A stretch of DNA of 64,000 nt from Salinispora tropica CNB-440 (GCF_000016425.1 NC_009380.1:558001-622000); one strand, 5' to 3'. Positions 8,531 through 19,345 are shown, counted from the stretch's first letter. Numbers and translations: made by a program. The notes: generated by a model from the letters alone, not told the origin.

Positions 8531-9283
8531 CTAACGTGACGACCCGCCCGCGCTCCTGTCTAGTCCGAGTTTGTTGTGTGCCGTCTTCGTCTCGGCGCTC
8601 CGCTTCGCGTTGGCGGAAGGGGAGCGGACGGGATCGGTGGACCGTAGGCCCTTGATGAGGAGCCAGCCGCCGGCGGTGAGTTCGAAGGCGAACATCGGCA
8701 GCCACAGCAGTATGCCGGCGCCCTCGGTGGTGACGGCGCCGGCGGCGCTTTGGAAGGGAATGCTGACGGCGAGTAGCAGCGATGCCAGCAGGCCGAGGAT
8801 GGCCAGCGGTCGGGGGACCGCGCGGGACCGCAGTAGGATGTAGGCGAACACGGCACTGCCGACCGCGAAGAAGCAGGCACCGACGTTGTTGCTCCACGCA
8901 GCGACATCGACCGTCGCCGCGCCCAGTTCCCGGACGCGGTCCGTGTTCTGTCGGCTGAGGGACAGCAGCAGCATGGCACCGAGGATCTGTACCGCGTAGA
9001 GCCCCGACTCCACCGCCCGGCAGGCCAGGGCGAAGGCGGCCAGGGACGGGTCCTGCCGCCGGGTGATGGCGTGCAGCATGGCGCCCAGGCCCAGCGTGGC
9101 GATACCGGCGACGGTTAGCAGCACGATGCTGAGCCGTAGCCCGGACGGGTCTTCGGCGATGCTGGCGAGCCGTTGTGCGATGCCGCCAGCGTCGCCGCCG
9201 GCGGCAGCCGAACTGGCCAGAACGACCGCGATGACCAGTAGGAACAGGGCACCGGCGAGGCGGGCGGCGAACCGTTCGGACAT
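8531..9283 (-). CDS. DUF4386 family integral membrane protein
   Basis: 250 residues. The ATG at 9283 is preceded by GGAGGAA. About six hydrophobic segments are visible: LAGALFLLVIAVVLASS, LSIVLLTVAGIATLGLGAML, a GLYAVQILGAMLLLSL stretch, FFAVGSAVFAYILL, LAILGLLASLLLAVSI and LLWLPMFAFELTAGGWLLI. The opening MSERFAARLAGALFL is typical of DUF4386. Function unknown. It is divergent from the SARP regulator, which may control it; that is only an inference from position. Confidence 0.75.
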   Translation of the reverse strand: MSERFAARLAGALFLLVIAVVLASSAAAGGDAGGIAQRLASIAEDPSGLRLSIVLLTVAGIATLGLGAMLHAITRRQDPSLAAFALACRAVESGLYAVQILGAMLLLSLSRQNTDRVRELGAATVDVAAWSNNVGACFFAVGSAVFAYILLRSRAVPRPLAILGLLASLLLAVSIPFQSAAGAVTTEGAGILLWLPMFAFELTAGGWLLIKGLRSTDPVRSPSANAKRSAETKTAHNKLGLDRSAGGSSR

Positions 9284-9471
9284 GAGTTCCTCCAGCAGTA
9301 TCGTGGCAACCCCGGGTCGGGCTGCGGCGGGTTCGAGCGGCAGGCGACGACCTGCGTGCCGTGATCGAGGTGGACCGATCGTGACGGGCACGCGTTGGGT
9401 CGGCGTTGTGTGGGCGTTGAGAAGATGTTGAGCTGCGGGTCGGGGCGGGGCTATCGGACGCGGGAGTGGCT

Positions 9472-12363
9472 ATGGCAGGGCCGGCGGTACGCATACGGTT
9501 GCTCGGCGGGGTCGAGGTGGTGGACGGGAGCGGCACCGCCGTCGACATCGGGGCGGGTAAGTGCCGTGCGCTGCTGGCGGCTCTGGCGATGCAGCCCGGC
9601 AGGGCGATTCCGGACTGGCGGCTGATCGATCTGCTGTGGGGTGAGCAGCCACCCCGGACTGCCGTCCGGACCCTGCAGTCGTACATCGCGCGGCTACGGG
9701 GCGGTCTGGGTGCCGGGCGGATTGTGCGCTCGGGTGCCTCGTACCGTCTCGATGTGCCCGCCGATGCGGTCGATGTGATCCGGTTCGGCCGGCGGGTCGA
9801 GGCCGGCGACGTTGCCGGGGCGCTCGCCGAGTGGACCGGCGATCCGCTGGCCGGGGTGCCGGTGCCGGGCCTGGCTGCGACCGTGGACGGCCTGGTCGAG
9901 CAGTGGCTCGGCGCGGTCGAAGCCGATCTCACCGCCCGGGTGGACGCCGACGCCGCAGCGACCGTGGGGCCGTTGACTGAGCTGAGCGCGCGGTATCCGT
10001 TCCGTGAAGGGCTCTGGGCGCTGCTGATGACGGCGCTGTACCGGGTGGGCCGGCAGGCCGACGCGCTGACTGCGTACCGCACTGCCCGTCAGCAGCTGGT
10101 TGAGCACCTGGGTGTGGAGCCCGGGCCGCGATTGCGCCGCCTGGAGTCGGCGATTCTCGACCAGGACCCCCGTATCGGCGGCGAGCGGCGGTCCGAGCCG
10201 GTCCACCGGCTGCCCCGGCGCGCCGTGCGACTGATCGGCCGTGACGGTGACCTCGACCTCATCGGCCGGGCGTTGGACGAGAGCCCGGTGGTCACCCTGG
10301 TCGGGCCGGGCGGCATCGGCAAGACCGCGCTCGCCGTTGCGGCCGCCCAACGCACCCGGCTCGAGCACGGCGCCTGGCTGGTTGACCTGACCGAAATCAC
10401 GACCGACCAGGACGTACCCCAAGCGGTCGCCGCGGCGGTGCGCGTCGAGGAAGGCCCAGGCCGGTCGCTGAGCGAGTCCATTGTGCTGTCCCTGAGCTCC
10501 CTGCGGGCACTACTTGTGCTCGACAACTGTGAACACGTCGCGGACGGCGCGGCGCGCCTGGCCCAGGCCGTCGCCGACGGCTGCCCGCAGGTGCGGGTGC
10601 TGGCCACCGCGCGGGAACCGCTCGGCCTCAGCCACGGCCACGAACGGCTGGTGGCCGTGACGCCGTTACCCGCGGCCGGGGCCGGGGCCGATCTGTTCGC
10701 CGAACGTGCGAACGCGCTGACCGCCGCGTTCACGACGGGCGCCGCGCGGGAGGTGATCGAGGAGATCTGTCGCTGCCTCGACGGGCTTCCCCTCGCCATC
10801 GAGCTGGCCGCCGCCCAAACCGTCAGTCACACCCCGCAGGAAATCCGCGAGCGTCTCGACGATCAGCTCGGCTTGCTGGTCGGCGGACGGCGGACCGGGG
10901 CGGACCGGCACCGCACCATGCGCGCCACGATCCAGTGGTCCTACCGGCTCCTCACCGTGGCCGAACAGGACCTGCTGCAACGGCTGTCGGTGTTCGCCGG
11001 CCCAGTCGACCGGGCCGGAGCTGCGGCCGTTGCCGCCGGCAGCGGCCTGGATGTCAACGACGTGCTGCACACTCTCGTACAGCGCTCGATGGTTACCGCC
11101 GAACCCGGCCGGTTCGGCCAGCAGTTCAGGCTGCTGGAACCAGTCCGCCAGTTCGCAGCCGAACACCTCGCCGCAGGATCGGCGGCCGCACCCGCCCAGG
11201 CCGCGCACACCCGATACGTGCGGGAACGGGTGACCTCGCTGCACGACCAGCTCACCGGAACCGCCGAAATCCAGGGGGTCGCCCATCTGGACGAGCTGTG
11301 GCCCAACCTGCGCGTAGCGGTTGACCGGGCCTTTGCCTGCGGCGACTACCGCCTCGCCCATGACCTGTTCCGGCCGATCGGCACCGAGGCCCTCCGGCGG
11401 CACCGGCACGAAATCGGGCAGTGGGCGCAACGCCTCCTTGAACAGGCACCGGCTGAGGATCGGCCGCGGGTCGTGGCCGGCCTGATCGCCGCCGGACCCC
11501 GGTATCACCTCCGTCAGGACCCGGCCGGGTTCGACACCTTGGTCAGGCAGTACGGCGATCCGGACGATCCGGTGGCCCGGCACATGCGGGCCAACGTCCA
11601 CGACGACTACGCTGCTCAGATTCACTCGGCGCCGCAGGCGCTGGCCGAGCTGCGCCGGCTCGGCGCCGACGATCTCGCCGCGCATGTCGAGGTCGACCTC
11701 GGCGCAGCGCTGGTCTTTCAGGGACAGTATGCCCGCGGAGACACCAAGCTCACCGAACTCGCCGACCGGTTCCGCAGCGACGGCCCGCCCACCCTGCTGA
11801 ACTGGACGTTGATGCTGCTCGGCTTCTCAGCCGCCTTCCAAGGTAGACGGGCCGCCGCGGACCAGTTGTTCGACCAGGCTGTCGACGTGCCGCTGCCGGT
11901 ACGCACCCACTCGCCGAACCAGTCCGTGCGTGCCCAGGCGCTGTTCCGGCGCGGCGATCGTAGAGCCGCCTACCAGCTACTCCGTGCCCACGTCGAAGAA
12001 CTGCTCGACGCCGACAACATGCACGGTGCCTGCGTCGTATCGATCAGCTTCGTCACGATGATGCCGGCAGTGGCACGCTTCGCCGAGGGCGCCCGGGTCC
12101 TGGCCTTCCTCGACACCGCCGGCCTGCTCGACAATGTGGCCTGGGCGGCCATGGTCGCCGACGCCCGGGACGAACTCGCCACCTTCGCCCCTGCCTTTGA
12201 CGAGTCCACGATCGCTGATCAACGGCAGGCCCTCGTCGCGATCGGCGACACTCTCGACGACCTTCTTGCCGAACAGACCAGCCGGCCAGATGCTAACTCG
12301 ATCTTTAACCTGCTGGGCGGTGGCATCGACCCCAGACGATCATGGGAACAGTCCCTTGATTGA
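9472..12363 (+). CDS. SARP-family regulator with NB-ARC ATPase domain (AfsR-like)
   Basis: About 963 residues. Order: winged-helix DNA-binding domain (residues 5-90, with ALAMQPGRAIPDWRLIDLLW), bacterial transcriptional activator domain (about 95-240, ending VEPGPRLRRLESAILDQDP), then an NB-ARC-type ATPase with the P-loop GPGGIGKTALAV (about 280), Walker B LLVLDNCEHV and GLPLAIELAAAQ, and a long helical C-terminus. Such proteins activate transcription, often of secondary-metabolite genes, in an ATP-dependent way. No biosynthetic cluster is visible in the window, so the target is unknown. An in-frame ATG at 9466 (MAMAGP) is an alternative start. It converges on glpD with a gap of about 60 bases. 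Confidence 0.88.
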   Translation: MAGPAVRIRLLGGVEVVDGSGTAVDIGAGKCRALLAALAMQPGRAIPDWRLIDLLWGEQPPRTAVRTLQSYIARLRGGLGAGRIVRSGASYRLDVPADAVDVIRFGRRVEAGDVAGALAEWTGDPLAGVPVPGLAATVDGLVEQWLGAVEADLTARVDADAAATVGPLTELSARYPFREGLWALLMTALYRVGRQADALTAYRTARQQLVEHLGVEPGPRLRRLESAILDQDPRIGGERRSEPVHRLPRRAVRLIGRDGDLDLIGRALDESPVVTLVGPGGIGKTALAVAAAQRTRLEHGAWLVDLTEITTDQDVPQAVAAAVRVEEGPGRSLSESIVLSLSSLRALLVLDNCEHVADGAARLAQAVADGCPQVRVLATAREPLGLSHGHERLVAVTPLPAAGAGADLFAERANALTAAFTTGAAREVIEEICRCLDGLPLAIELAAAQTVSHTPQEIRERLDDQLGLLVGGRRTGADRHRTMRATIQWSYRLLTVAEQDLLQRLSVFAGPVDRAGAAAVAAGSGLDVNDVLHTLVQRSMVTAEPGRFGQQFRLLEPVRQFAAEHLAAGSAAAPAQAAHTRYVRERVTSLHDQLTGTAEIQGVAHLDELWPNLRVAVDRAFACGDYRLAHDLFRPIGTEALRRHRHEIGQWAQRLLEQAPAEDRPRVVAGLIAAGPRYHLRQDPAGFDTLVRQYGDPDDPVARHMRANVHDDYAAQIHSAPQALAELRRLGADDLAAHVEVDLGAALVFQGQYARGDTKLTELADRFRSDGPPTLLNWTLMLLGFSAAFQGRRAAADQLFDQAVDVPLPVRTHSPNQSVRAQALFRRGDRRAAYQLLRAHVEELLDADNMHGACVVSISFVTMMPAVARFAEGARVLAFLDTAGLLDNVAWAAMVADARDELATFAPAFDESTIADQRQALVAIGDTLDDLLAEQTSRPDANSIFNLLGGGIDPRRSWEQSLD

Positions 12364-12420
12364 TCATTCCCCGTGTCTGGAGAAGACGATTGCAAGCTGT
12401 GCGGCGCACCGCCGGTCAGC

Positions 12421-14145
12421 TCAGGCCGCGAGTGCTACCTGCGGCACCACATCCGGCACGACCAGCCGGGCCGCGTCGGCGGCCTGGTCGTCAATCTGGT
12501 CGTGCGCAATCCGTTCGGCGTCCACCTGCGCGACATAGTGCGCCACCTCGCGGTCCGTACGCTCGGCGTCCCAGCCGAGCACCGGTGCCATCAACTGCGC
12601 TGCCGGGCGGGCCGCTGCCAGGCCCCGGTCGAACGTCTCAATCGAGACGTGTGTACGCCGGGTGAGTACGTCCTCCAGGTGCAGGGCGCCCTCGGCCGAC
12701 ACCGCGTGAACGACCTCCACACGCAGATAGTCGTCGGTGCCGTCGAGCGGCTCGACGAGGGTCGGATCCTCTCGGAGCAGGTGCAGCACCTCGTCGACGG
12801 CGGCCCCGTAGCGACGCAGGAGATGCTCGACCCGCTCCACGGTCAGGCCGTACTGTCGCGCGATGCGACGGCGCTGGTTCCATCGGGCGACATAGCCCTC
12901 GGCGCCGTGCAGGGGAACCTGGTCGGTGCAGGACCGCGGCACCCCACCACCGAGTCCCCGCACGGCCTCATCGACAGCGTCCCGGGCCATCACCCGATAC
13001 GTTGTGTACTTCCCGCCGGCGACCATCACCAGACCCGGCATCGAACTGGCCACCGTGTGCTCACGGGACAACTTGGCAGTCGCATCCGACTGCCCGGACA
13101 GCAGCGGGCGCAGACCCGCGTACACGCCCTCGACGTCGTCGCGGGTCAGCGGAGTGGCCAGTACCTCGTTGACCCGTTCCAGCAGGTAGTCGATGTCGCG
13201 GCTGGTCGCTGCCGGGTGCGCCTTGTCCAGATCCCAGTCGCTGTCGGTGGTGCCGATCAGCCAGTGCCGACCCCACGGGATCACGAACAGCACGCTGGAT
13301 TCGGTTCGCAGGATCAGGCCGGTGGTGGAGTGGATCCGGTCGCGGGGTACGACGAGGTGAATACCCTTCGAAGCCCGAACCTGCACCGGCCCAGGCTCAT
13401 CAACGAGAGACTGGATATCGTCGGTCCAGACTCCGGTGGCGTTAATGACCTGCCGGGCACGGATCTCGAAGACCTGGTCGGTCTCCAGGTCGTGGACCCG
13501 CGCGCCGGTGACGCGGTGGCCGTCACGCAGGAGGCCCACGACCCGGGCTCGGGAAACGGGATACGCGCCGTGGGCTGCGGCGGTACGGACAAGACACGTC
13601 ACCAGCCGGGCGTCATCGACCTGGGCATCGTAGTACTGCAAGGCGCCGACCAGCGACTCCGGACGCAGGGACGGGCAAGCGCGTACCGCGCCACGTCGGG
13701 TCAGGTGCCGGTGGGCCGGTACCCCGCGGGAATTGCTGCCGGAATAGCTCATCGTGTCGTAGAGCAGGACGCCGGCGCCCGCGTACAGTCGTTCCCAGCC
13801 GCGGTGTCGCAGCGGGTAGAGAAACGGCACCGGCCGGACCAGGTGCGGGGCGAGTCGCTGCAGGAGGAGGCCCCGCTCGCGCAGCGCCTCGCGGACCAGC
13901 CCGAAGTCGAGCATCTCCAGGTAGCGCAGACCGCCGTGGATGAGCTTACTGGAACGGCTCGATGTGCCGCTGGCCCAGTCGCGGGCCTCGACGAGGCCGA
14001 CCGACAGGCCCCGAGTGACGGCGTCAAGGGCGCAGCCGGCGCCGGTGACGCCGCCGCCGATCACCAGGACGTCCAGTTCCAGGCCGCTGCTCAGTGCGGC
14101 CAGGGACCGCTCGCGGGTGGCCAGTGACAGTGTCGCGGAGTGCAT
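12421..14145 (-). CDS. glpD: Glycerol-3-phosphate dehydrogenase (FAD-dependent)
   Basis: 574 residues, normal GlpD length. It oxidises sn-glycerol-3-phosphate to dihydroxyacetone phosphate at the membrane and passes electrons to quinone. The N-terminal FAD dinucleotide fold is clear (LDVLVIGGGVTGAGCALDA, residues about 23-41), followed by the family motif SSKLIHGGLRYLE. Mid-protein HLVVPRDRIH and GRHWLIGTTDSDWD, and a C-terminal DAO-type domain with the conserved YAGLRPLL segment, support the call. It is the last gene of the leftward glpF-glpK-glpD operon, 72 bases after glpK. Confidence 0.95.
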   Translation of the reverse strand: MHSATLSLATRERSLAALSSGLELDVLVIGGGVTGAGCALDAVTRGLSVGLVEARDWASGTSSRSSKLIHGGLRYLEMLDFGLVREALRERGLLLQRLAPHLVRPVPFLYPLRHRGWERLYAGAGVLLYDTMSYSGSNSRGVPAHRHLTRRGAVRACPSLRPESLVGALQYYDAQVDDARLVTCLVRTAAAHGAYPVSRARVVGLLRDGHRVTGARVHDLETDQVFEIRARQVINATGVWTDDIQSLVDEPGPVQVRASKGIHLVVPRDRIHSTTGLILRTESSVLFVIPWGRHWLIGTTDSDWDLDKAHPAATSRDIDYLLERVNEVLATPLTRDDVEGVYAGLRPLLSGQSDATAKLSREHTVASSMPGLVMVAGGKYTTYRVMARDAVDEAVRGLGGGVPRSCTDQVPLHGAEGYVARWNQRRRIARQYGLTVERVEHLLRRYGAAVDEVLHLLREDPTLVEPLDGTDDYLRVEVVHAVSAEGALHLEDVLTRRTHVSIETFDRGLAAARPAAQLMAPVLGWDAERTDREVAHYVAQVDAERIAHDQIDDQAADAARLVVPDVVPQVALAA

Positions 14146-14217
14146 GCGTTCTCTCTCCTGTGTCTGGGAGGCCGGTGGGGACGCCTGCCTCCCGGGTCTT
14201 CTCGGGTACGGCGGTGG

Positions 14218-15735
14218 TCAGTCGACGTCGACCCAGTCGAGGGTGCGTTGGACGGCCCGTTTCCAGCGTTCGTACTCGGCCTCGCGTTGCTCCGACGGCC
14301 AGGTGGGCTGCCAGCGGCGGCTTTCGTTCCAGTTCTCGCGTAGCTCGTCGGTGCTGCGCCAGAATCCGACGGCGAGGCCGGCGGCGTAGGCGGCGCCGAG
14401 TGCGGTGGTCTCGGCGACCACGGGCCGGCTTACTGGCACCCCGAGGATGTCGGCCTGCAACTGCATGCACAGGTCGTTGACCGTGACGCCGCCGTCGACC
14501 TTGAGACACTCCAGTGGTACGCCGGAGTCCGTGGCCATGGCCTCGGCGACGTCTCGGCTCTGGTAGCAGATCGACTCGAGGGTGGCCCGGGCGATGTGGG
14601 CGTCGGTGTTGAACCGGGACAGGCCAACGATCACGCCGCGGGCATCGGAGCGCCAGTACGGGGCGAACAGGCCCGAGAAGGCGGGCACGAAGTACACCCC
14701 GCCGTTGTCGTCCACCTGGCGGGCCAGCATCTCGCTCTGCCCTGCGGTGTTGATGATTTTCAGCTGGTCGCGTAGCCACTGCACGGCCGAACCGGTGACG
14801 GCGATCGAGCCCTCCAGCGCGTACACCGGCGCCTGGTCGCTGAACTGGTAGCAGACGGTGGTGAGCAGCCCCGCCTGGGAACGGACGATCTCCGTGCCGG
14901 TGTTGAGCAACATGAAGTTGCCCGTACCGTAGGTGTTCTTGGCCTCTCCGGCAGCGAAACAGACCTGACCGACGGTGGCCGCCTGCTGATCGCCGAGATC
15001 CGCGGTGAGCGGGACCGAGCCGGTGAACGGGCCGTGGGCGGCGGTGACACCGTACGAGTCCGGGTCGGACGACGGCCGGATCCGCGGCACCATCGCGCGG
15101 GGAATGTCGAAAAACGACAGCAGCTCGTCGTCCCAGTCCAGCGTCTCCAGGTTCATCAGCATGGTACGACTGGCGTTGGTCGGATCGGTGACATGCACGC
15201 CGCCCGCGGTGCCGCCGGTCAGGTTCCACAACAGCCAGGTGTCGGTGTTACCGAAGATGGCCTCCCCACGCTCGGCCGCCTCCCGGACCCCGTCCACGTT
15301 CTCGAGAATCCACTGGATCTTGCCGCCGGAGAAGTACGTCGCCGGGGGCAGGCCGGCCTTACGACGGATGACGTCTCCCCGGCCCGAGCGTTCCAACGCC
15401 GAAGCGATCCGGTCGGTCCGGGTGTCCTGCCACACGATCGCGTTGTGGTAGGGCCGGCCGGTGCGCCGGTTCCACACCACGGTGGTCTCCCGCTGGTTGG
15501 TGATCCCAAGCGCCGCGAGGTCGGTGACGGTCAGGCGATGCTCGTAGAGCACCGTCTGGATGACGGTCTGGGTCCGCTCCCAGATCTCCACCGGGTTGTG
15601 TTCGACCCAACCGGGCCGCGGCAGAATCTGCTGGTGCTCGAGCTGGTGGTGACCCATGTCGTTACCACCATGATCAAAAATCATGAAACGGGTACTGGTG
15701 GTGCCCTGGTCCACCGCACCAACGAAATCGGCCAT
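14218..15735 (-). CDS. glpK: Glycerol kinase (first copy)
   Basis: 505 residues, standard length. It phosphorylates glycerol to glycerol-3-phosphate with ATP. The N-terminal FGGY signature [19 protein letters not shown], the [12 protein letters not shown] segment, [14 protein letters not shown], and the C-terminal [19 protein letters not shown] and [12 protein letters not shown] motifs are all present, so both ATP- and glycerol-binding regions look intact. Middle gene of glpFKD, with short gaps on both sides, and presumably repressed by the divergent IclR regulator. A second glpK lies at 17604-19127. Confidence 0.95.
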   Translation of the reverse strand: MADFVGAVDQGTTSTRFMIFDHGGNDMGHHQLEHQQILPRPGWVEHNPVEIWERTQTVIQTVLYEHRLTVTDLAALGITNQRETTVVWNRRTGRPYHNAIVWQDTRTDRIASALERSGRGDVIRRKAGLPPATYFSGGKIQWILENVDGVREAAERGEAIFGNTDTWLLWNLTGGTAGGVHVTDPTNASRTMLMNLETLDWDDELLSFFDIPRAMVPRIRPSSDPDSYGVTAAHGPFTGSVPLTADLGDQQAATVGQVCFAAGEAKNTYGTGNFMLLNTGTEIVRSQAGLLTTVCYQFSDQAPVYALEGSIAVTGSAVQWLRDQLKIINTAGQSEMLARQVDDNGGVYFVPAFSGLFAPYWRSDARGVIVGLSRFNTDAHIARATLESICYQSRDVAEAMATDSGVPLECLKVDGGVTVNDLCMQLQADILGVPVSRPVVAETTALGAAYAAGLAVGFWRSTDELRENWNESRRWQPTWPSEQREAEYERWKRAVQRTLDWVDVD

Positions 15736-15773
15736 TCGGAAGCTCTCCTCTGCGGGTCGTCGGGATATGTCGA

Positions 15774-16613
15774 TCAGAGGCGGGCGCGCTCGGACACCGC
15801 AGCCGTCTCGGTCGCAGTCTCGCTGCCGTTCGCGCCCGGCTGCGGCTCATCGCTCGGCAGGAAGCGGCCGACGAACAACTCATAGAGGCCGGCGCCGATG
15901 ACACCACCGGCTAGCGGCCCGACGATGGGCACCCAAAAGTACGGATATCCGCTCGGGTCCAGGAAGGCCGTCTCGTACCCGGTGAGGAAGGACGCGAGGC
16001 GGGGGCCGAAGTCGCGGGCTGGGTTGATCGCGTAGCCGGCGTTGACGGCGAACGCCATCCCAATCGCGACCACGATCAGGCCGACGATCAGCGGGGCAAG
16101 GTTGGCACCGGGCAGAGAGTTCCGGGCGTCGGTTACGGCAAGGATCAGAAACAGCAGGATCGCCGTGCCAATGATCTGGTCACGCAGGGCGCCCCACTCA
16201 GTGATGCCAGCACCCGGCAGAGTCGAGAAGACGCCCTGGCTCTTGCTGGTCAAGCCCGGGTCAAACCGCTGCAGCACCTCGCTGTAGTTCCAGCGAATGA
16301 TCAGGGCCGCGACGAACGCCCCGGCGGTCTGTGCGAGGGCATAGGGCATCACCTTGCGCCACGAGAAGCCCTTGAACACCGCGAGGGCGAGGGTCACCGC
16401 GGGATTGAGGTGGGCGCCACTGATCCGGCCAGCGACGTAGATGCCGAGCGCGACGCCAAGGCCCCAGGCCCAGGCGATGCTGTCGAACTCACCGGTGCCA
16501 CCGGCATTGACCTGGGCGACGACGCCCACGCCGAAGAGAATCAGGATCGCGGTGCCGGCGAACTCGGCGGCCAACTCTCCAAGGAGTCCGGGCGCTCTCA
16601 CACGCTGTGTCAT
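15774..16613 (-). CDS. glpF: Glycerol uptake facilitator (MIP/aquaglyceroporin)
   Basis: 279 residues with six hydrophobic helices. The two half-helix NPA motifs are present: [13 protein letters not shown] (about residue 65) and [13 protein letters not shown] (about 195). The Asp after the second NPAR is the glycerol-channel mark that separates glycerol facilitators from water channels. It allows facilitated diffusion of glycerol across the membrane, where GlpK traps it. First gene of the leftward operon. The promoter lies in the 184-base gap shared with the IclR regulator. The C-terminal tail is hydrophilic ([16 protein letters not shown]). Confidence 0.93.
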   Translation of the reverse strand: MTQRVRAPGLLGELAAEFAGTAILILFGVGVVAQVNAGGTGEFDSIAWAWGLGVALGIYVAGRISGAHLNPAVTLALAVFKGFSWRKVMPYALAQTAGAFVAALIIRWNYSEVLQRFDPGLTSKSQGVFSTLPGAGITEWGALRDQIIGTAILLFLILAVTDARNSLPGANLAPLIVGLIVVAIGMAFAVNAGYAINPARDFGPRLASFLTGYETAFLDPSGYPYFWVPIVGPLAGGVIGAGLYELFVGRFLPSDEPQPGANGSETATETAAVSERARL

Positions 16614-16797
16614 TGGTGTCTCCAGGTGGGGGTGGCGGCTCTCCGCGATCGGGGGATGGAGGGCCGTGCGATATCGGCGAGGTGGCGGACGTCGCCGTGC
16701 GGTGAACCGTAGGAAACATGAGGAGGCAGGTCAACGAACCCCGGTCGACAATGCCGAACACTGTTGCGTTGGCCCCGAACGCTTTAGCATCCGCCCC
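16614..16797. promoter_or_regulatory. Divergent glpFKD / gylR control region
   Basis: On the rightward side TAGCAT (16785-16790) sits seven bases before the regulator ATG, with TGTTGC (16762-16767) 17 bases upstream, which would give a leaderless regulator mRNA. An inverted repeat GCGTT-N7-AACGC (16766-16782) overlaps this promoter and is a candidate operator for autoregulation. The glpF-side promoter could not be fixed. Confidence 0.4.
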
Positions 16798-17565
16798 ATG
16801 CCGGGTCAGGTGCAGTCCATCGCGCGTGCCGCGGCGATCCTCCGCCTGCTGGCCAGCAGTTCCGGCCGGCTCGGCATCGGGGATATCGCCCGTTCTCTCA
16901 ACCTGCCCAAGGGCACGGCGCACGGCATCATACGTACGCTGCAATACGTCGGATTCGTGGAGCAGGACAAGACCTCCGGCAAGTACCAACTCGGCGCCGC
17001 GTTGCTGCACCTCGGCACGAGCTCCCTCGACGTCAACGAGCTCCGTTCCCGTTCCATCAACTGGGCGGACCCCCTCGCCGCGCGCAGCGGCGAGGCGGTC
17101 CGTGTCGGCACTCTGCTGGACGGCAAGGTACTCGTGGTCCACCACGTGTTCCGGCCCGACGACACCCTCCAGACGCTGGACGTCGGATCCCTGCTGCCCC
17201 CGCACGCCACCGCACTCGGCAAAGTCCTGCTCGCCTACGACGTGGGCGCCGCCAACGCGGTCAAGCAACGCGAGCCCGAGCCCTACACCCGACGCACCCT
17301 GGTCACTGCCCGAGCACTCACCCGGGCCCTCAGCGAAGTCCGGGACAACGGTTGGGGAGCCGAAGTCGGAGAGATGACCCCTGGCGAGGCCGGCATCGCC
17401 GCGCCGATTCGCGGCTACGGCGGCTTGGTCGTGGGCGCGATCGGGCTCTCTGGTCCGGTGGACCGCACCTGCGACGGGTCCGGCAACCCCCGCCCAGCCC
17501 TCGTCACGTACGTCCGCGACGCCGCCCGCGCGGTTTCCCGCGATCTCGGCGCCACGCGCTGGTGA
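16798..17565 (+). CDS. gylR: IclR-family glycerol operon regulator (GylR type)
   Basis: 255 residues. An N-terminal winged HTH ([20 protein letters not shown], then [20 protein letters not shown]) is followed by the IclR effector-binding domain (from about residue 80, with [12 protein letters not shown] and GEAGIAAPI). GylR-type proteins repress glycerol catabolic genes in Streptomyces and are released by glycerol or glycerol-3-phosphate. The position, divergent from glpFKD and directly upstream of a second glycerol kinase, fits that role closely. The ATG at 16798 is chosen because the protein starts [11 protein letters not shown] as in relatives, and the frame upstream has shadow composition. 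Confidence 0.87.
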   Translation: MPGQVQSIARAAAILRLLASSSGRLGIGDIARSLNLPKGTAHGIIRTLQYVGFVEQDKTSGKYQLGAALLHLGTSSLDVNELRSRSINWADPLAARSGEAVRVGTLLDGKVLVVHHVFRPDDTLQTLDVGSLLPPHATALGKVLLAYDVGAANAVKQREPEPYTRRTLVTARALTRALSEVRDNGWGAEVGEMTPGEAGIAAPIRGYGGLVVGAIGLSGPVDRTCDGSGNPRPALVTYVRDAARAVSRDLGATRW

Positions 17566-17603
17566 TCCGTCACCCACCACCCCGGCTTCACGAAGGGCGA
17601 GTA

Positions 17604-19127
17604 ATGACCGAGCGCTTTGTCGTCGCTATCGATCAGGGAACCACGTCCACCCGGTGCATCGTCTTCGACCGCCGTGGCAACCTCGTCTCGGTGGCCCAGC
17701 GGGAACACCGGCAGCATTTTCCCCGGCCTGGCTGGGTAGAGCACGACGCTATGGAGATCTGGCGCAACGTCGGCAAGGTTGTTCCCCGCGCCCTCACCCA
17801 GGCTGGCATCACCATCGACCAGATCGCCGCGATCGGGATCGCCAACCAGCGCGAAACCACGATCGTCTGGGACCGGCGTACCGGTGTCCCGGTGGCTCCC
17901 GCGCTCATCTGGCAGGACACCCGCACCGACCTGGTGGTGGACGCCCTCACCCGGGCCAGCGGCGCCGCCGATATTCAGGAGCTGTGTGGGCTGCCGCTGA
18001 CCACGTACTTCTCCGGCCCGAAGCTGCGCTGGCTGCTCGACCACGTCCCCGGCCTCGCCGAACGCGCCGATCGCGGCGAGGTGCTCTTCGGGACCATGGA
18101 GAGCTGGCTGATCTGGAACCTTACCGGCGGCCCGGACGGTGGCCTGCATCTGACCGACGTCACCAACGCCAGCCGTACCATGCTGATGGACCTGCGCACT
18201 CTCGACTGGCACCCCAGACTGCTGAGCTTCTTCGGCGTGCCGGCCGCCATGCTGCCGCAGATCCGCTCCTCGTCGGAGGTGTACGGCACCGCCACAGCCG
18301 TCCTGCCCGGCGTCCGGATCGCGGCGGCCCTCGGTGACCAGCAGGCTGCCCTGTTCGGTCAAACCTGCTTCGACCCAGGCGACGCCAAGTGCACCTATGG
18401 CACCGGCAGCTTCCTGCTGCTGAACACCGGTACCGAGCCGGTGCCTTCGCGGCACGGCCTGCTCACCACCGTCGGCTACCGGATCGGCGGCGAGCCGGCC
18501 TTGTACGCCCTGGAGGGGTCCATCGCGATCACAGGATCCCTGGTGCAGTGGTTCCGCGACCGGCTGGAGCTGATCAGTACCGCACCGGAAATCGAGACCC
18601 TCGCCCGAACAGTCGGCGATAACGGCGGCTGCTACATTGTGCCCGCCTTCTCCGGGCTATTCGCCCCACACTGGCGCAGCGAGGCGCGCGGCATGATCGT
18701 CGGACTCACCTCCTACATCACCAAGGGGCACCTGGCCCGGGCTGTGCTGGAGGCGACCGGGTGGCAGACCCGTGAGGTGGTCGACGCCATGAACGCCGAC
18801 TCCGGGCTGGATTTGACCACCTTGCGGGTGGACGGCGGGATGACCGCGAACAACTTGCTGATGCAGTTCGTCGCGGACGTACTCGCGGTGCCGGTGGTGC
18901 GCCCGATGGCGGCCGAGACGGTCTCCCTCGGGGCCGCATACGCAGCCGGGCTCGCGGTTCAGTACTGGCCAGATCTGGAGGGCCTGCGTAGCAACTGGCA
19001 CCCGGCTGCCCGATGGGTGCCGGAGATGGATGCCGCAGTCCGGACACGGGAACGGGAAAACTGGCGGCGGGCGGTGGAGCGCACCTTCGACTGGATCCGG
19101 CCCACAGAGGACCCTGCTCGCCGCTGA
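17604..19127 (+). CDS. glpK: Glycerol kinase (second copy)
   Basis: 507 residues, complete. The start [20 protein letters not shown] holds the phosphate-binding signature. [52 protein letters not shown] and [19 protein letters not shown] follow in order, so it should be active. It lies 38 bases downstream of gylR and is probably co-transcribed with it. It is clearly diverged from the glpK in the glpFKD operon (many substitutions even in conserved blocks), so it is an old duplication or a separately acquired gene. It may have different regulation or affinity; that part is inference. Confidence 0.93.
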   Translation: MTERFVVAIDQGTTSTRCIVFDRRGNLVSVAQREHRQHFPRPGWVEHDAMEIWRNVGKVVPRALTQAGITIDQIAAIGIANQRETTIVWDRRTGVPVAPALIWQDTRTDLVVDALTRASGAADIQELCGLPLTTYFSGPKLRWLLDHVPGLAERADRGEVLFGTMESWLIWNLTGGPDGGLHLTDVTNASRTMLMDLRTLDWHPRLLSFFGVPAAMLPQIRSSSEVYGTATAVLPGVRIAAALGDQQAALFGQTCFDPGDAKCTYGTGSFLLLNTGTEPVPSRHGLLTTVGYRIGGEPALYALEGSIAITGSLVQWFRDRLELISTAPEIETLARTVGDNGGCYIVPAFSGLFAPHWRSEARGMIVGLTSYITKGHLARAVLEATGWQTREVVDAMNADSGLDLTTLRVDGGMTANNLLMQFVADVLAVPVVRPMAAETVSLGAAYAAGLAVQYWPDLEGLRSNWHPAARWVPEMDAAVRTRERENWRRAVERTFDWIRPTEDPARR

Positions 19128-19199
19128 CCCACAACCATGATCAAGGGTAGAGAGAAGCCGAGCCCAATCTGGTGCGTCAAGGTTGATCTGAGTTTCACC

Positions 19200-19345
19200 T
19201 GGTGCCCCCGGCAGGATCCGACCCTGCGACACACGATCGGGAAACCGACCGTCGAAAGAGTGCCCAGGTGCCTCTGACCTGTATCGGCGGGCCGACTTCG
19301 GAGTTCCCTGGTGATGATCAGTCCACGCGTGGTCCGTGGCATCGG
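19200..19345 (-). other. Decayed tRNA-Arg 3' end / att-like relic
   Basis: The minus strand of 19203-19235 reads as the T arm and 3' acceptor side of a tRNA (CCTGCCGGGGGCACC end). It matches the better copy at 26656-26700, but the T loop and anticodon arm are mutated (GGATCC for GATTCC; CCCGAT for CCTAAA). Similarity to the right-hand copy resumes at 19273-19345 (TCTGACCTGYAY..., ATGATCARTCCACG). It looks like an old attachment-site duplication marking the left edge of an island. Confidence 0.6.

Noticed and set aside
8421..10082. Leftward open frame of 553 codons crossing the DUF4386 and SARP genes
   Set aside because: It spans two well-supported genes on different strands and is Ser/Thr/Arg/Pro-rich throughout, as shadows are.
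9472..12363. Biosynthetic gene cluster controlled by the SARP
   Set aside because: No polyketide, peptide or other biosynthetic genes are adjacent; the neighbours are glycerol genes and small hypotheticals.
12373..14127. Long rightward open frame (584 codons) opposite glpD
   Set aside because: It mirrors glpD exactly. Its composition is that of a GC-rich antisense frame and it has no domain pattern, while glpD has all family motifs.
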